DNA from: Ceratothoa steindachneri
Lineage: Eukaryota; Arthropoda; Malacostraca; Isopoda; Cymothoidae
NCBI GenBank assembly: GCA_963969495.1
Contig: OZ018322.1
Location: 158,254,848 to 158,318,847, forward strand
DNA: 64,000 bases
Direction: 5' to 3'
Position numbers and translations under genes: made by a program. Below, piece after piece: positions 47,297-58,549 of this stretch. Numbering within the stretch: the stretch's first letter is position 1; each line of letters begins with the position of its first letter. The notes beneath the pieces are model-generated. The model saw nothing but the letters and a program-made list of their open reading frames with translations. It searched no databases and was not told the DNA's origin.

Positions 47297-49472
47297 CTAT
47301 ATAGTGAATAATTTAAGGGATGATGAATAATCATTGAGTTCCGGGTTAATTTGTTTGATGTAAAAAGATTCAAGAATTTTTAAACTTAGAGAAGAAGAGG
47401 CAGGAGAGAGTATTCTAAAGGAATCAGGGTGAAGCGGGTGGTTAATTTTTAGTGAATGTTCTCGTATAGAGGAGTGTTCGGGTTTGGAGATGGGAATGTT
47501 GGTTCTGTATGATACTCTGATATGCTTAGCGATCCTACAGCTTAATTGTAGACTTGTTTGGCCTACATAGCGACTTTTGGCAGGTCGTACAAGTGAATTG
47601 ATAAATGATGGAGGAACGCAGGCATAATGGGAGTGATTCTTTGCGCCGAAGAAAGGAATAGGCAGCAAGAGAATTAGAATTAATTAGGAGAAACTTGCAT
47701 TGGGGAAAGTATTTATTAAGAGTCGAGAGTAAAGCTTTGTTGAATTTTGTGTCAAGTGGAAGATAATGCAGTTTTAAAAATAGTTTTTGTTTGGGGACAG
47801 TTATTAGAGGGGTTTTGCGAGAGAACATTTTAAATAAGAAATTGGAAGTAAGTCTGTCAAAAAGATTGTCTGGGGAAAAATTAAAATTTAAAAAAGCTCC
47901 TAAGATATTCTATTTCGGAATAAAAGTGAAATCAATTTAGAGCTGATTTTGTAAGTTCTGTGTATACTGTTTATGATGGCAGAATGTTTGAAATTAGTAG
48001 GAGTACAACTAAAGAAGTGGGTGCAATTTTGGTGGTAGTGGGTTTCCTGTAAACTGATGTGTTAAATTTAGAACTAACTTTTGAAACAGTGACATCCAGA
48101 AAAGAGATTTTATTGTTTAATTCTGTCTTCATGGAAAATTTAATATTAAGGTGTTGTTGATTTAAATAATTTAAAAATAATAAGGGCATGGTATTTGTGT
48201 TTAAAAATAAGGAGGCAGTCATCGATAAATCTTTTAAACACTAACGGTATATATTCAACCGGACAATCCCTTAACCAGTTTTTTCGTGGTAGAATAAAAA
48301 AGCATTAGCGAAGCTGGGACCCAATGGAGAGCCCATGGCCATTCCATCGTGTTGAATGTACAAAGTCTCATTAAAAAAAAAGACTGTATTTTCTACGGAC
48401 AATTTTAATAAGGTAGAAAAAAGAGACTTGGTTAGACCTAAAATTCTACCATTTGATTGAAAAAGGGTATTGGTTATGATTTTGCAAGTTTCCATGACAG
48501 GTACATTAGTAAATAGAGACTCTACATCGATTGAAGTCATAAACGTGTGGTTCAAATCCAATTGAGAAATGTAGCTGACAAATTCGAATGAATCTTTCAA
48601 AGTGAATTCGTTGCGAGTGAGTGGTTCAATTATGGGGACTAGAAACTTGGCTGAGTTAAAGCTAGGGGTGTTAATGGCAGATAATATTGGACGGAGAGGT
48701 AATCCTACCTTGTGAGTTTTTGGCAAACCATAGATAATACTTGGCGATGTACCTGAGGCAAACAGTTTGTTGTAAAAATCACAGAGAATATTTTTCTTTT
48801 TTAGAGAACGTAAAAAGTTGTTAATTTTGTCTTCAATTCGTATAATATGTTTAAAGGGATTTTTATCCAGTTTAAGAAATTTACAGGAGTCTGAAAGAAT
48901 TTGTTCATTTTAGAAATATAATCAGACCGATTTAAAATGACCACACCCTTCCCTTTATCTGGTTTGGATATCACGATAGAATGATCTTTATAATAGAATC
49001 TATTGACCAAATACTTAATATCATCTATGAAATTGGATCCTGGCTTTGACATAGGGAGGGGATTAAGTTGGTGGCACAGTTTTTCTAAATACAAAAAGTA
49101 ACGATAGAAATCTAATTTAAAGACTGGGAGTCTAAAATCTAGTCCCAGAGACAAGATACGTTTTTCCTGAGGGGTCAGAACTTTGCTGGAAAAATTAGAG
49201 ATCACATCATCCCTAGAAAAATTTAACTTGAAATTTATACACAAATTCGATAGTTTATTATTTTGGCAACAAATGGTAGCAGAATTATATTTATCAACTT
49301 TTCTACGTATAAAGCTATATAAGATTGTGTAATTTAACAAAGAAACTGAAGACTTAAGAGACGATGAGAGACGAGTAATATCTGAAGAGAATTTAGTAAC
49401 GAGACGTTGCTTGTGGTGAATCTCTTGGAAAAGTAATTTAGATGTCCTAGATTTATAGAGCTCACCTTGCAT
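47297..49472 (-). pseudogene. Penelope-like reverse transcriptase/GIY-YIG protein
   Basis: Frames in order on the minus strand. 49472-48801 is the N-terminal domain: LTPQEKRILSLGLDFRLPVF and then ISKPDKGKGVVILNRSDYIS, a hallmark preceding the RT. 48726-48271: MPKTHKVGLPLRPILSAINT, FMTSIDVESLFTNVPV (first catalytic Asp) and DGMAMGSPLGPSFANAFL. Near 48225-48200, in another frame, FKRFIDDCLLIFK holds the catalytic DD. 48120-47971: NKISFLDVTV and VYRKPTTT. 47668-47297: endonuclease with SRYVGQTSLQLSCRIAKH (YVGQT as YIG box) and LKILESFYIKQINPELN with the conserved Glu. All RT active-site residues are still readable, but at least four frameshifts or stops make it inactive. Confidence 0.9.
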
Positions 49473-49484
49473 TATAGCAGATCA

Positions 49485-49555
49485 ATAAAGTTTGGAGCGC
49501 AGGAACTGCGGAACATAACTATAGCTCTTACATATTTCTGCGCTTCAAACTTTAT
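49485..49555. repeat. 18-bp inverted repeat upstream of PLE D
   Basis: ATAAAGTTTGGAGCGCAG (49485-49502) and CTGCGCTTCAAACTTTAT (49538-49555) pair at 17 of 18 positions around a 35-base loop, just upstream of the coding start. It could form a 5' RNA hairpin of the element. Confidence 0.8.
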
Positions 49556-49560
49556 CGAGT

Positions 49561-52500
49561 GATAAGTTTGGAAGTACCTGTATGACTCCTAAATTTCCGA
49601 CAATAGCACGAGTAAAGGTGTTTTAATTGAGACCGTGGCCCTAATTTCGCCACGCGTTTTACCTTTGAAGACCGATTTGCATGTACCATCTTATAACCTT
49701 TTTATTACATCAGCTTGTTTTTTTGCCCTCTTGGGAAAATTTGCTGCTGGTATGGAATTTGAGACTGAGATTTGTGGCCGCATCATATTGGTTACAGTAG
49801 TCCTGTTTTCTTCTCTCCTATTTAGTTCTGTTATGTATTGAAGATTATTGTATTTTCTTCTGTTGTGTTGCTGTTTATTCCTTCTTTGCTGTTTTTTCTC
49901 TGGAACGTTCTACCACAGACTTTTGTCTACAATTTGGTTTAGTATTTACGAAGATCTAGAATTTTCAGGAAACCATATCTTCTTCATACCTTTCTTTTCA
50001 ATCAATGTCGTTTAATGTTGATTTGAACGTCCAGGGCCTCCCAAAATACATGACGTGAGCATATAAAATCCATGTCAGTACTTCCATCGCTGCGCCATTT
50101 TGTAACGTCGTGTGCGTTTTTGCTTTTCTCATTGCATTGACAATAGCTTTCGCAACTCTTTTCCAGCGGCCTGGGCGCTCTTTTCCATTTCTTTGTGTTC
50201 TTCTATTTGTTTTTTGCCAGCTCACTCCTCAGATAAATCTGAAAAGGAGAGAAACGTAGAGAGATCTTTTTATCGGTGAGTAGCCTTGCTGGGCGGAACG
50301 CGTATATGTAATTGAAACTGAGACTTTCAATGCCAATTATTTTATTTGAGGGGAAAGATGAATAGATATCGTCCCCAGGTTCTCGCCCTTCTCTTGGTTG
50401 GGAGGGAGGAAAAAGAAACCTTTGCAACCTCTCTCGGTTCTTCAATGTCCTTCTCCTCCAGCTTTCAAAATGTTTTGTGGGCCCGATGGAGAATGTATGG
50501 CGCAATGCCGTAGAGGGAGAGGGGAAAATGGAACATGAGTGAAAAAAGAGAAATAAATAGGACATAAGAAGTTGATCTACGTTGATCTTCTTCCTTCAAG
50601 CAGAAAGATTGAATACAAAGAATGGAATATTTCATTATTTGGTCTAACTGATTACTCTGTAATCTAAACCACGGTTGCTAATTTTTTATCTTTTTATTGT
50701 CTTTCTTATATACAGTTGTTCTTAACAATTTCTCCGTAGTTTTCCGAAGAACTGCAAATCCCATTCGCTTTCTCCTTTATTTGAATTTTCTCTTTATTCT
50801 TTCTAGTTAACATGACGGGCGATCCATTCAATCTCTGTCATTTGCTTTATTTTATCCACGGCTGCATTCTTCTTTATTCTGTAGCATTCCTGCTATTTGT
50901 TGAGGTGTTTGTTTTTGTGTTCGTATTTATTTGCTTGTAGTGAATGTTTGTTTTTTTGGTTCCTTCATATTGTTTTGGGGTTTACAGAATCTTATTCTTT
51001 TCTAGATTTCGTTTACTCGCTTCTTCTTGCCCTGGCCACAATTAAGTTTAATATTTCGGAGGAAGTTGGTTTCTCGGGGAACCACATCCTTTTCCTACAA
51101 TTTTTCTCGAGCTTTGTTTTGAGAGTATCTAAAAAAAATCATGGTTTTCCCATCTTCATTACGTCAGCGTATAGTATCCACGTAATAAGATCCATTGAGG
51201 ATTTATTCGGTACTTTTAGACGCGTTTTTGTGTCACACATCTGTTGTACTGTGGCCAAGAAATGAGAAATAATGTATATCTGGAAGAGTTTGTTGGGTTA
51301 AGGTAAACATTAAAAAGCATCTAATTAGGTATATATAATATTAATTATTATGTTTAGAAATGGCAAATAATTCTCATCGACCAAGTATAATTTAAACATA
51401 ATTCGAAGGTGTAACAATTTTAATTTTTCCGTATATAGTAATTTTTATATCATGATTATGATTGATCTTTAATCCTTGTCGTTTTTTTAATTAAACTGTG
51501 TCACTTTAGGAATTCAGCCTGTTATTGCTATTTACTTTTTAAAACTGATATGGTTGAAGGTGTGTATGGACGGCTTTCAATACAAAGTCACAACATTGCC
51601 GTTCTGGTCTTTACAGGCTCAATTCCCATAAATTACTTGTTACTAAATTCGGATCTTAAGAGCCAATGTCATAATAAATAAAGCCACACTATAAACTAAG
51701 AATGCTTATTGTTAATGGCATTTTTCCTTGGTCATAATGCAAAATAGAAACATACCAGAAGTCATTAGTCTCTAATAAACAATAATCCAATTAGTGTAAT
51801 ATTGAGATAAATTAATGACCTTCAATTTATACTTACATAGCATCTAAGATTTACTTGATTTTACAGCGAAAGGTTAATGATACACCCCCATAGCAACATA
51901 ATTTATGGCAATAAGAGTAACGATTGCAGTGTTTGTTATTAATAACAGATTTCAATATTCTACTCTTTCTGTAATTTATTCAACTTCTTCATTCTTCAAT
52001 AGTTGCTTTTCTAATTGACGCAATAAGTGCTGCGTTAAAGGTCCTTCCGTGCGAAGCAAGCAAGGACTACCTCTCTCCTTTTACAATACTTTCCCAAGTT
52101 CTATGAATCATATATTAATAAAATGTGTCAACAATAGGTAATAATATTGCCAAAAACATTAAAGTGCCTTGAATTTTGTTAAAATAAGTGGCAATTACGG
52201 AAAACTTTGATACGATTTGCTATTGCACAAAATGGGTGCACTACCATTGCTGTCAATCTTTTCGTGATTGCTGTCAAGGTAAAAAAACAAATTATTTTTG
52301 TTATCTAAGTAAAGATATTTCGAGGCATAAATGGTAGGCTTTGTTATTAAGATAGAACCTAAAAAAATGTATAAAACTAATCAATATTTACTTTTAATCT
52401 TGAGAATATTAAAAAAATAATATTTATTGGTTATTTTTATTTTATTTTATTAAAACTATCGAAATTATTTTGCAAGCTATCGGTAATGGAAGCTTGGCGT

Positions 52501-54698
52501 ACTTCCTTGCGTAAGGATTTAAATACATAGAATAAATAGCCACATATTAATCTTGTGTTTGCGTTCTTTTTTTACACTAGTAGCTGCCAAATTAAAGATA
52601 AATTCCCCCAGCAAAATTATTTGGATTGTTACACCTTTCCTCGTCACTTAGAGATTTTATATCACTTATTAAGTCGATAACAATGGCTACCAATTATGAA
52701 CAGGAATGAGTCAGATTTTCTAAATAACTCTAAACAAGAAAATGTACAGCTTTGATATGTTTCCTTTTCTACTTGAAGCTACCTGCCTAACAAATGCTGT
52801 TATTCTTTGTAGATTTGATTATAACTGCGATCCAGTGGCTAGAAAAATGAATTAATCGTCGATTTTAACTACCAAGCCCAATTGTTATCTTTAATAAATA
52901 TTCAAAATTAAAATAAAATTTCTTTTATAAACTTTAACACACTGCATTTAAAAAACTTAAGTTACATAACGAAAACGTGACAACAACTACTTAATTTATC
53001 TAAGCAAATTTGTAAGTTATTCCAATTCACGTATCTTTTCTTGTTTGCTTGATTCTCTACCGCTTATGATCATCTCTATTCATTTGGTATACAACTCATG
53101 TTATATTAATAGTATTATTCTAATTAGAGAAACCTAGTGATTCGTCATGTTCTAATATGTCTATCCTTTAGAAGTAATGAGACACACGTTTATATGGCAA
53201 ATTTAGAGAAGAGATGTATTTAGAGATAAGGATTAGCATAAATATTAATTGGAGATTTCCATCTTAAGACGATTTTAAGTAATTTTTAAAATCGTGGTTA
53301 GGATAAAAATTCTCCTAGAAGAATTTATTCAAGGTTAGACTTTCTCCATGAAATTCCACGAAGAAAAAATTGTGTAAACCGCATAAGTCTTGTCTTGATA
53401 CACGATAGATAAATGTGTGATCAACAAACCCTTAGAAACTAGCATCTAACTGGTGGTAGTCGCATTTTAACAATTTTATATTTGAAACCAGAACTTTTTT
53501 ATCCTTGCAAAGACGACAAATAAGATAATGTAATTAATCACAGGTTATATCTAGTCTGTAATTGGTTTATGTTGGTTTTTAAGGAAGAAAACTCTGCTTT
53601 TGACAGGGGCTTGAATGCATTACACAATCTGCTCGCGCCAACCTCTTGGATACGTATAAAATCTCTTTGCTTCGCTACAACAATTCTTGCAACGCTTCTA
53701 GTTAGATTGTAGCCAGAATTTTAACAGCAAGACAGGGCATTTTTTTCGCGGGAAAGCTGGTGGTGCCACGACATGTAATCATGAAAAAATAACGGAATTA
53801 TTCATAGTTGAATCGAATTTCAGTGTTGTGATGTTTAGAGTAAACTGCTAGTGATGTGAGACGTAGCCAGAAAAAGTAGGCGACACTATTGTAGCGTTCG
53901 GTGAAGGAGTCTTTATAGAAGGCTCACTAGGCAGATTTCAAGCCATTTCATTCATAGGGGCCGACGAATGAGCTTGCGAAAAAGGAATCAAAAAGTCACC
54001 TTTATGCCATGTTGCCATCTCTTTCATGCTTATTATTATTATTATTTTTCGACGAGAGTATTTACTTCCGAAAAGCCAAATATAATAATTTCAGAAATAT
54101 TAATTGGACCATTCCTGGACTAACGTGTTTGGGAAAAAGTAACTTTTTGACGACACTAGAACACGTTTTATCACCGAGAATATTTATAAATGGTCTTATG
54201 AGACCACGAAAAGATTTAATTACTAAAATGACTGGATAAAATAAGCAAAAGCTGAAACGAATCAATAGGTGTATTACGAGTATTAACAGATAAACATGAT
54301 AAAATATGGCTCATACGCACATTAGATTGGTTAATTTCAAGTAACCAACCCATAGAAGATTACATAGTTTGAGAAAGAAAGGAATAAGAATATACGAAAA
54401 TTAAATGATTTAAGAAATAGTATTAAGTTATAGTATAAAGCATCTATGTAAATTAAGTAATCCGAAATTAGAGACGTCGTTTTTTAAATTTTTATTCTTA
54501 GCATTATAGTTTTCTACTCTCTAATAACTACCGACTACTCAGATAACTATTACAATTATCAAAGCACGAAAGGAGAAGACGGGGCAGCAAAGAACGATAA
54601 TTTATATTTATTAAAAATTATTTAAATTATTCGGGAAAAATTTAAGTCATTACGCTTAGTATATTAATGTTAAGTAGAAACTAAAGAAAAAAAGCAAA
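49561..54698. other. No gene recognised; weak direct repeat
   Basis: T-rich on the plus strand to about 51.3 kb, AT-rich after. Two stretches about 1.1 kb apart (about 49880-50110 and 50975-51210) share blocks such as CACAATT...GTTTA.TATTT, GGAA.CCA.ATC.T and A.TACGTCAGC or GACGTGAGC, suggesting diverged copies of one unidentified repeat. Frames of up to 122 codons here carry no known motif. Confidence 0.4.
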
Positions 54699-54950
54699 TC
54701 AAACTTTAAAAATACTTAAAAATACCATATAATTTGGTTTAAAAATTGCGTTGTTAATCTTTATTGCTAGAGATAAAATCCTCTGTTTGTGAGTGGAAAG
54801 TGAACTAGACGAGAGGTGATAAATAATATCATCAGCGTTGCTCTTCAGGAAATCACTAGTTGCCGAAGACTGAAGATTAGCAAAAAGACTATCAATATTG
54901 GAATGAGCCCATGCCCCTCCGATATAATCTATCATAAGAAACAAAGTTAA
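54699..54950 (-). pseudogene. Penelope-like element E, N-terminal fragment
   Basis: A minus-strand frame reads SSSSLSTHKQRILSLAIKIN followed by NAIFKPNYMVFLSIF. It aligns with the LTPQEKRILSLGLDFRLPVF block of PLE D, the N-terminal domain that precedes the RT. No further PLE sequence is seen downstream on this strand, so only this fragment remains. Confidence 0.6.
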
Positions 54951-55061
54951 TTATGCGGTTTAGCCCGAACACAGAAGAATTGGCATAATTAAATATTTTA
55001 GACTTAAATAAAATGTCCTAAGAGAAAAGTTAATTCTTCCAATATTTTCAAAGGATAGATA

Positions 55062-56322
55062 CGAGGGGCGGTCAATAAGTTTTGCAAATCGGTAGGGCAA
55101 AACAGAGGAAGGGGCATGCATGGATGTTTGTGGGGGTGTTAGGACAAGTTATGACAAGTCAGGACCTACAGCCGCACGCTCCTGTTTTGTCTATTTAAGA
55201 AGCAGTAGCTGCTCGCAGATCGTCAGTCACAATTTTTTCAACAATGGAGAAGGTTGAGCACCGCGCACTGATCAAATTTTTTACCAAGGAAGGCAAGAAT
55301 GCAAAAGAATAGATCCATGAACGCATGGTTGAAGTGTACACCGACACTGCCCCTTCTTATGCAACCATTGCTCGCTGAAATAGGGGGTTCCGCTATTGTC
55401 GTGAGTCCCTTAAACATGACCCAAGAGCAGGACACCCGTCGAACGTGACCAACGAGGACAATGTGGCCCGTGTGGAGAAGATGATCCTCGAAAATCGACG
55501 GGTCAAGGTCGAAGAAATCGAGCGAGAACTTAGAATATCACATTGAAGTGTTATCAACATCATCAACGATAATTTAGCCATGACCAAGGTCTCTGCCCGT
55601 TGGGTCCCTAGAAACCTGACGTCCCATGATTAACTTCAACGTCGTCAAAGTTCGGAAGAGCTGCTGCTCCTGCACAACCAAGACCCGGCGAGATTCGAGT
55701 CAGGCATAGTGAAAGGTGATGAAACGTGGTTCCATCAATGAAATGCCGAGACCAAGCTGGAAAGCATGGCCTGGAAGCACAGGGGCTCTCAGACCCCCAT
55801 CAAGTTCCGGACCCAACCCTCAGCCGGGAAGATCATGGCCACCATCTTCTGGGATTCTGAGGGAGTGTTGATGGTGGATTATGCGCCTCGTGCAAAGACC
55901 ATCACAGGTTTATATTACGGCGAGGAACTGGCTGGGTTAAAGAAGTGCATCCGTAAGAAGCGGCGTGGCAAGGTGACACGCAGGATTTTGCTCCTCCACG
56001 ACAATGTTCTTGTCCACAAGGCCAGAGTTTCACAAGCTTTCCTGCGCGAGTGCGGATTCGAGGAGCTCAACTATCCCCTCTACAGTCCAGATCTGGACCC
56101 TGACTACAACATTTTATTCCGCCAGCTCAAGGCTGCACTGCGTGGACGCCGGTTTGGGGACGATGAAGATGTCCAGCTCGCCGTTCAGGAGTGGATTGAA
56201 CAGCAGTCGGGAGATTTCTGGTTGTTGGGAATTCGAAGCCTCTGCGACAAGTGACGCAAGTACATTGAAGTCGATGGTAGTTATATTGAAAAATAATTGC
56301 AAAACTTAAGGACCGTCCCTCG
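55062..56322. mobile_element. mariner element copy 2, full length
   Basis: TIRs CGAGGGGCGGTCAATAAGTT at the left and, at the right, a slightly diverged complement (AACTTAAGGACCGTCCCTCG). Both are flanked by the TA target duplication (55060-55061 and 56323-56324). Length is 1261 bp, typical for mariner. Confidence 0.95.
55244..56296 (+). pseudogene. mariner transposase (DD34D), full length with nonsense codons
   Basis: One frame of 350 codons from ATG 55244 (MEKVEHRALIKFFTKEGK) to SYIEK and TAA at 56294-56296. Domains: N-terminal helix-turn-helix (NEDNVARVEKMILENRRVKV), then the catalytic domain with GDETWFHQ (first Asp), RILLLHDNVLVHKARVSQAF (second Asp) and YSPDLDPDYNILFRQL (third Asp region). 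LAVQEWIEQQSGDFW lies near the end. No net frameshift, but about six in-frame stops: after NAKE, in IAR*NR (55376-55378), in SH*SVI, after TSHD, after FHQ and after LCDK. In the third block one codon is missing and another gained relative to copy 1, so the acidic residue may be misplaced. Not active, but recently degraded. Confidence 0.92.
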
Positions 56323-56324
56323 TA

Positions 56325-58040
56325 TGCACACACCCTTAGTCAAAATTATAAAGTATTCTGTTGTAGTAACTTTGCTCAAGTCATCCATCGTTACTCTTAA
56401 ATTTTCGATTTAAAGATTAATCATTTACCGAGTTTAAGCCGAGATTCATACTAGAGATATTTTAGCTAATATTAATGTGTAATAAGTCCATCATTAAAGT
56501 CTCAGACCGTTCAGCTTTCGTTTCCCATAATTTCATGTCCGGAGGAAGGCTTAGATAAAGAAAGCAAAAATCAATTCCATTTCATTACATACATTTTGAA
56601 AAGATTACGTAGCAGTAAATGGATTGGATGCAAGGGTTTCATTTTAATTTGAAAAATAAAATCTAAATAAATTAATTTTGAGAATTTCCTGTTTCAGAAA
56701 CTTTTTAGGTTCTACTACTTAAAGAAGATTTAAAGCACTTGATATTCATTTGCATATATTTTTACCCATATATTAAAAAATAAATTAATATTTTGATATC
56801 AGTATTAAATTAATATCCCGAAATACCCTGTAATCAATCACCCATGAAGGGGTTTTTCTTTTTAACTGTGCAATCAAGGTCACTTTTGGCCTGAAGTTGT
56901 CTCCTATCAAATTAGGGACTAACAGTACTACGCAGGACTATTAAAATTTCCGCATATAAATTCAATTAATTTGAATTTGTTTTATTTAATGAGGGTTAAG
57001 AGGTAGCTAAGGGAGAAATTTGCTCACTTCTGAAGCTGAGAAATGCGTACAATGTTTCGAACTTTGCGTAAAATTAATCGCCTATTCTCTGCTCTGATTT
57101 CTTCTAGATATCCTTCTGCCAATGTATTTCAATCTAGTTCTATATGATATTGGAAGGAGATTTTGGTAGTTGATAAAATCAAAGGAGTAAAAGAAATATG
57201 TAATCTACGATCAACGAAATGTTTCTTCCTGTACACGAAAAGTAATTTCGCGGAATGTAACGAGACGAAATTCAGTCAAGTAATTCGTTACGATGTTAAA
57301 TGTGGCTGGAGACACTTTTCTCTATTAAAAAATATAATTCGTTTTGCTGGAATTTTAAATAAGGTTTGGCAGAGTTGTGGCCTGTAGGCACCCTACACCC
57401 AAGTATACTTATTCTATCTATTACCTTGTCGTAGTCACAGGTTAACATCTCTCCTGATGATAGCTTTTGATTCAACTATTCTTCTGCTCCAAAGAAAGCA
57501 TGTGCATATGCGTTTTTCATATTACTTCCGTACATTTATCTCAGTTATGCGGACCTGACAGACAAACCTTCCACCCTTTTCCAATACTCTGGTGGCAGTT
57601 AATATTGGCACGGTTAAGAGAATTAAGAGATCCACTACTCCAAATCGATTGAAAAGGTTTCATGTCAAGAGTAAAAAGTGGAAAGAAGAAAGGATATGGA
57701 AAAATAATGCATTTCACAACATTATATCTGTATAGTTTGTTGTACATTAATATTTATATATTCTCTTCTTAAATACATAAAATTACTGTACTCCTTTCTA
57801 TTAAATTTTCAAGGTGGCGACACCATGGCTGTTTTTTTCTAAAAAAATAATTGGCGCCTTTTTTGTTGGTTTTACAAATTTTATACAGTCGGTTACGTTT
57901 CTTCATGCATATTTTAAACTGAATATAACGCACTATTTCGTTGATATATCGAATTTGAACGCTATATAAAAAAACTTTTCCGCTTTATCTGCTTTTTCAA
58001 CATCTAAAATTTCATCCCAATTTAAAAATTTCAAGGTATT
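56325..58040. other. No gene recognised
   Basis: AT-rich, no motif. A CTGATGATAGC string near 57455 lacks the other hammerhead core parts. Confidence 0.5.
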
Positions 58041-58049
58041 TATATATAC

Positions 58050-58100
<51 letters not shown>
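58041..58100. repeat. (TA)n microsatellite at a PLE end
   Basis: Imperfect TA tract beside the tail of PLE F. Confidence 0.93.
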
Positions 58101-58536
58101 ATCGAATGGAAGATATCACATTAACGTGATGTATATCAGTGGAAGATAATGCTACACCACAATATTTGAATCAATATTTTATTTATAACTATCGGACTAG
58201 TTTCGGCAAGATGCCATTTTCAACGAAAAAGGAAGAAACTAGGCAAGGAACACAGTATATATAGGGAAAGACACATCCTAAAGAAAATGAAACAACGGGA
58301 AACATCTAGAAAAAAGAAATACTCGAGAAAATCTGGCGTGAATGACAAGCTAAACAAAATAAAATGGAACGGGAAACAATCTGGTGAGTTGTTAATCCCC
58401 AAAACGCATCACGCCTGCGCGGCTTATAGTTAAGATTGGCTACTCTATTCGTTATATATTTGGTAAATTTGTATTGTCCTTCAGATAATTTGAAATTACC
58501 AACTTTGTTGAGGAGGATAGATTCCGCAATTCTCAT
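58101..58536 (-). pseudogene. Penelope-like element F, 3' end
   Basis: The minus strand from 58536 reads MRIAESILLNKVGNFKLSEG and QYKFTKYITNRV, the C-terminal tail of the GIY-YIG domain (conserved Glu in AES) as in PLE B. It is followed by a T-rich tail (58400-58220). At about 58196-58230 there is a hammerhead-like relic: TTGAAAA, T, helix TGGCA/TGCC, CGAAAC, TAGTC. The tail ends near the (TA)n tract. Only the last part of the element is present. Confidence 0.78.
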
Positions 58537-58549
58537 CTCTTTTCAGCTT

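Noticed and set aside
57450..57480. CTGATGATAGC as a hammerhead core
   Set aside because: No GAAA or pairing helix follows.
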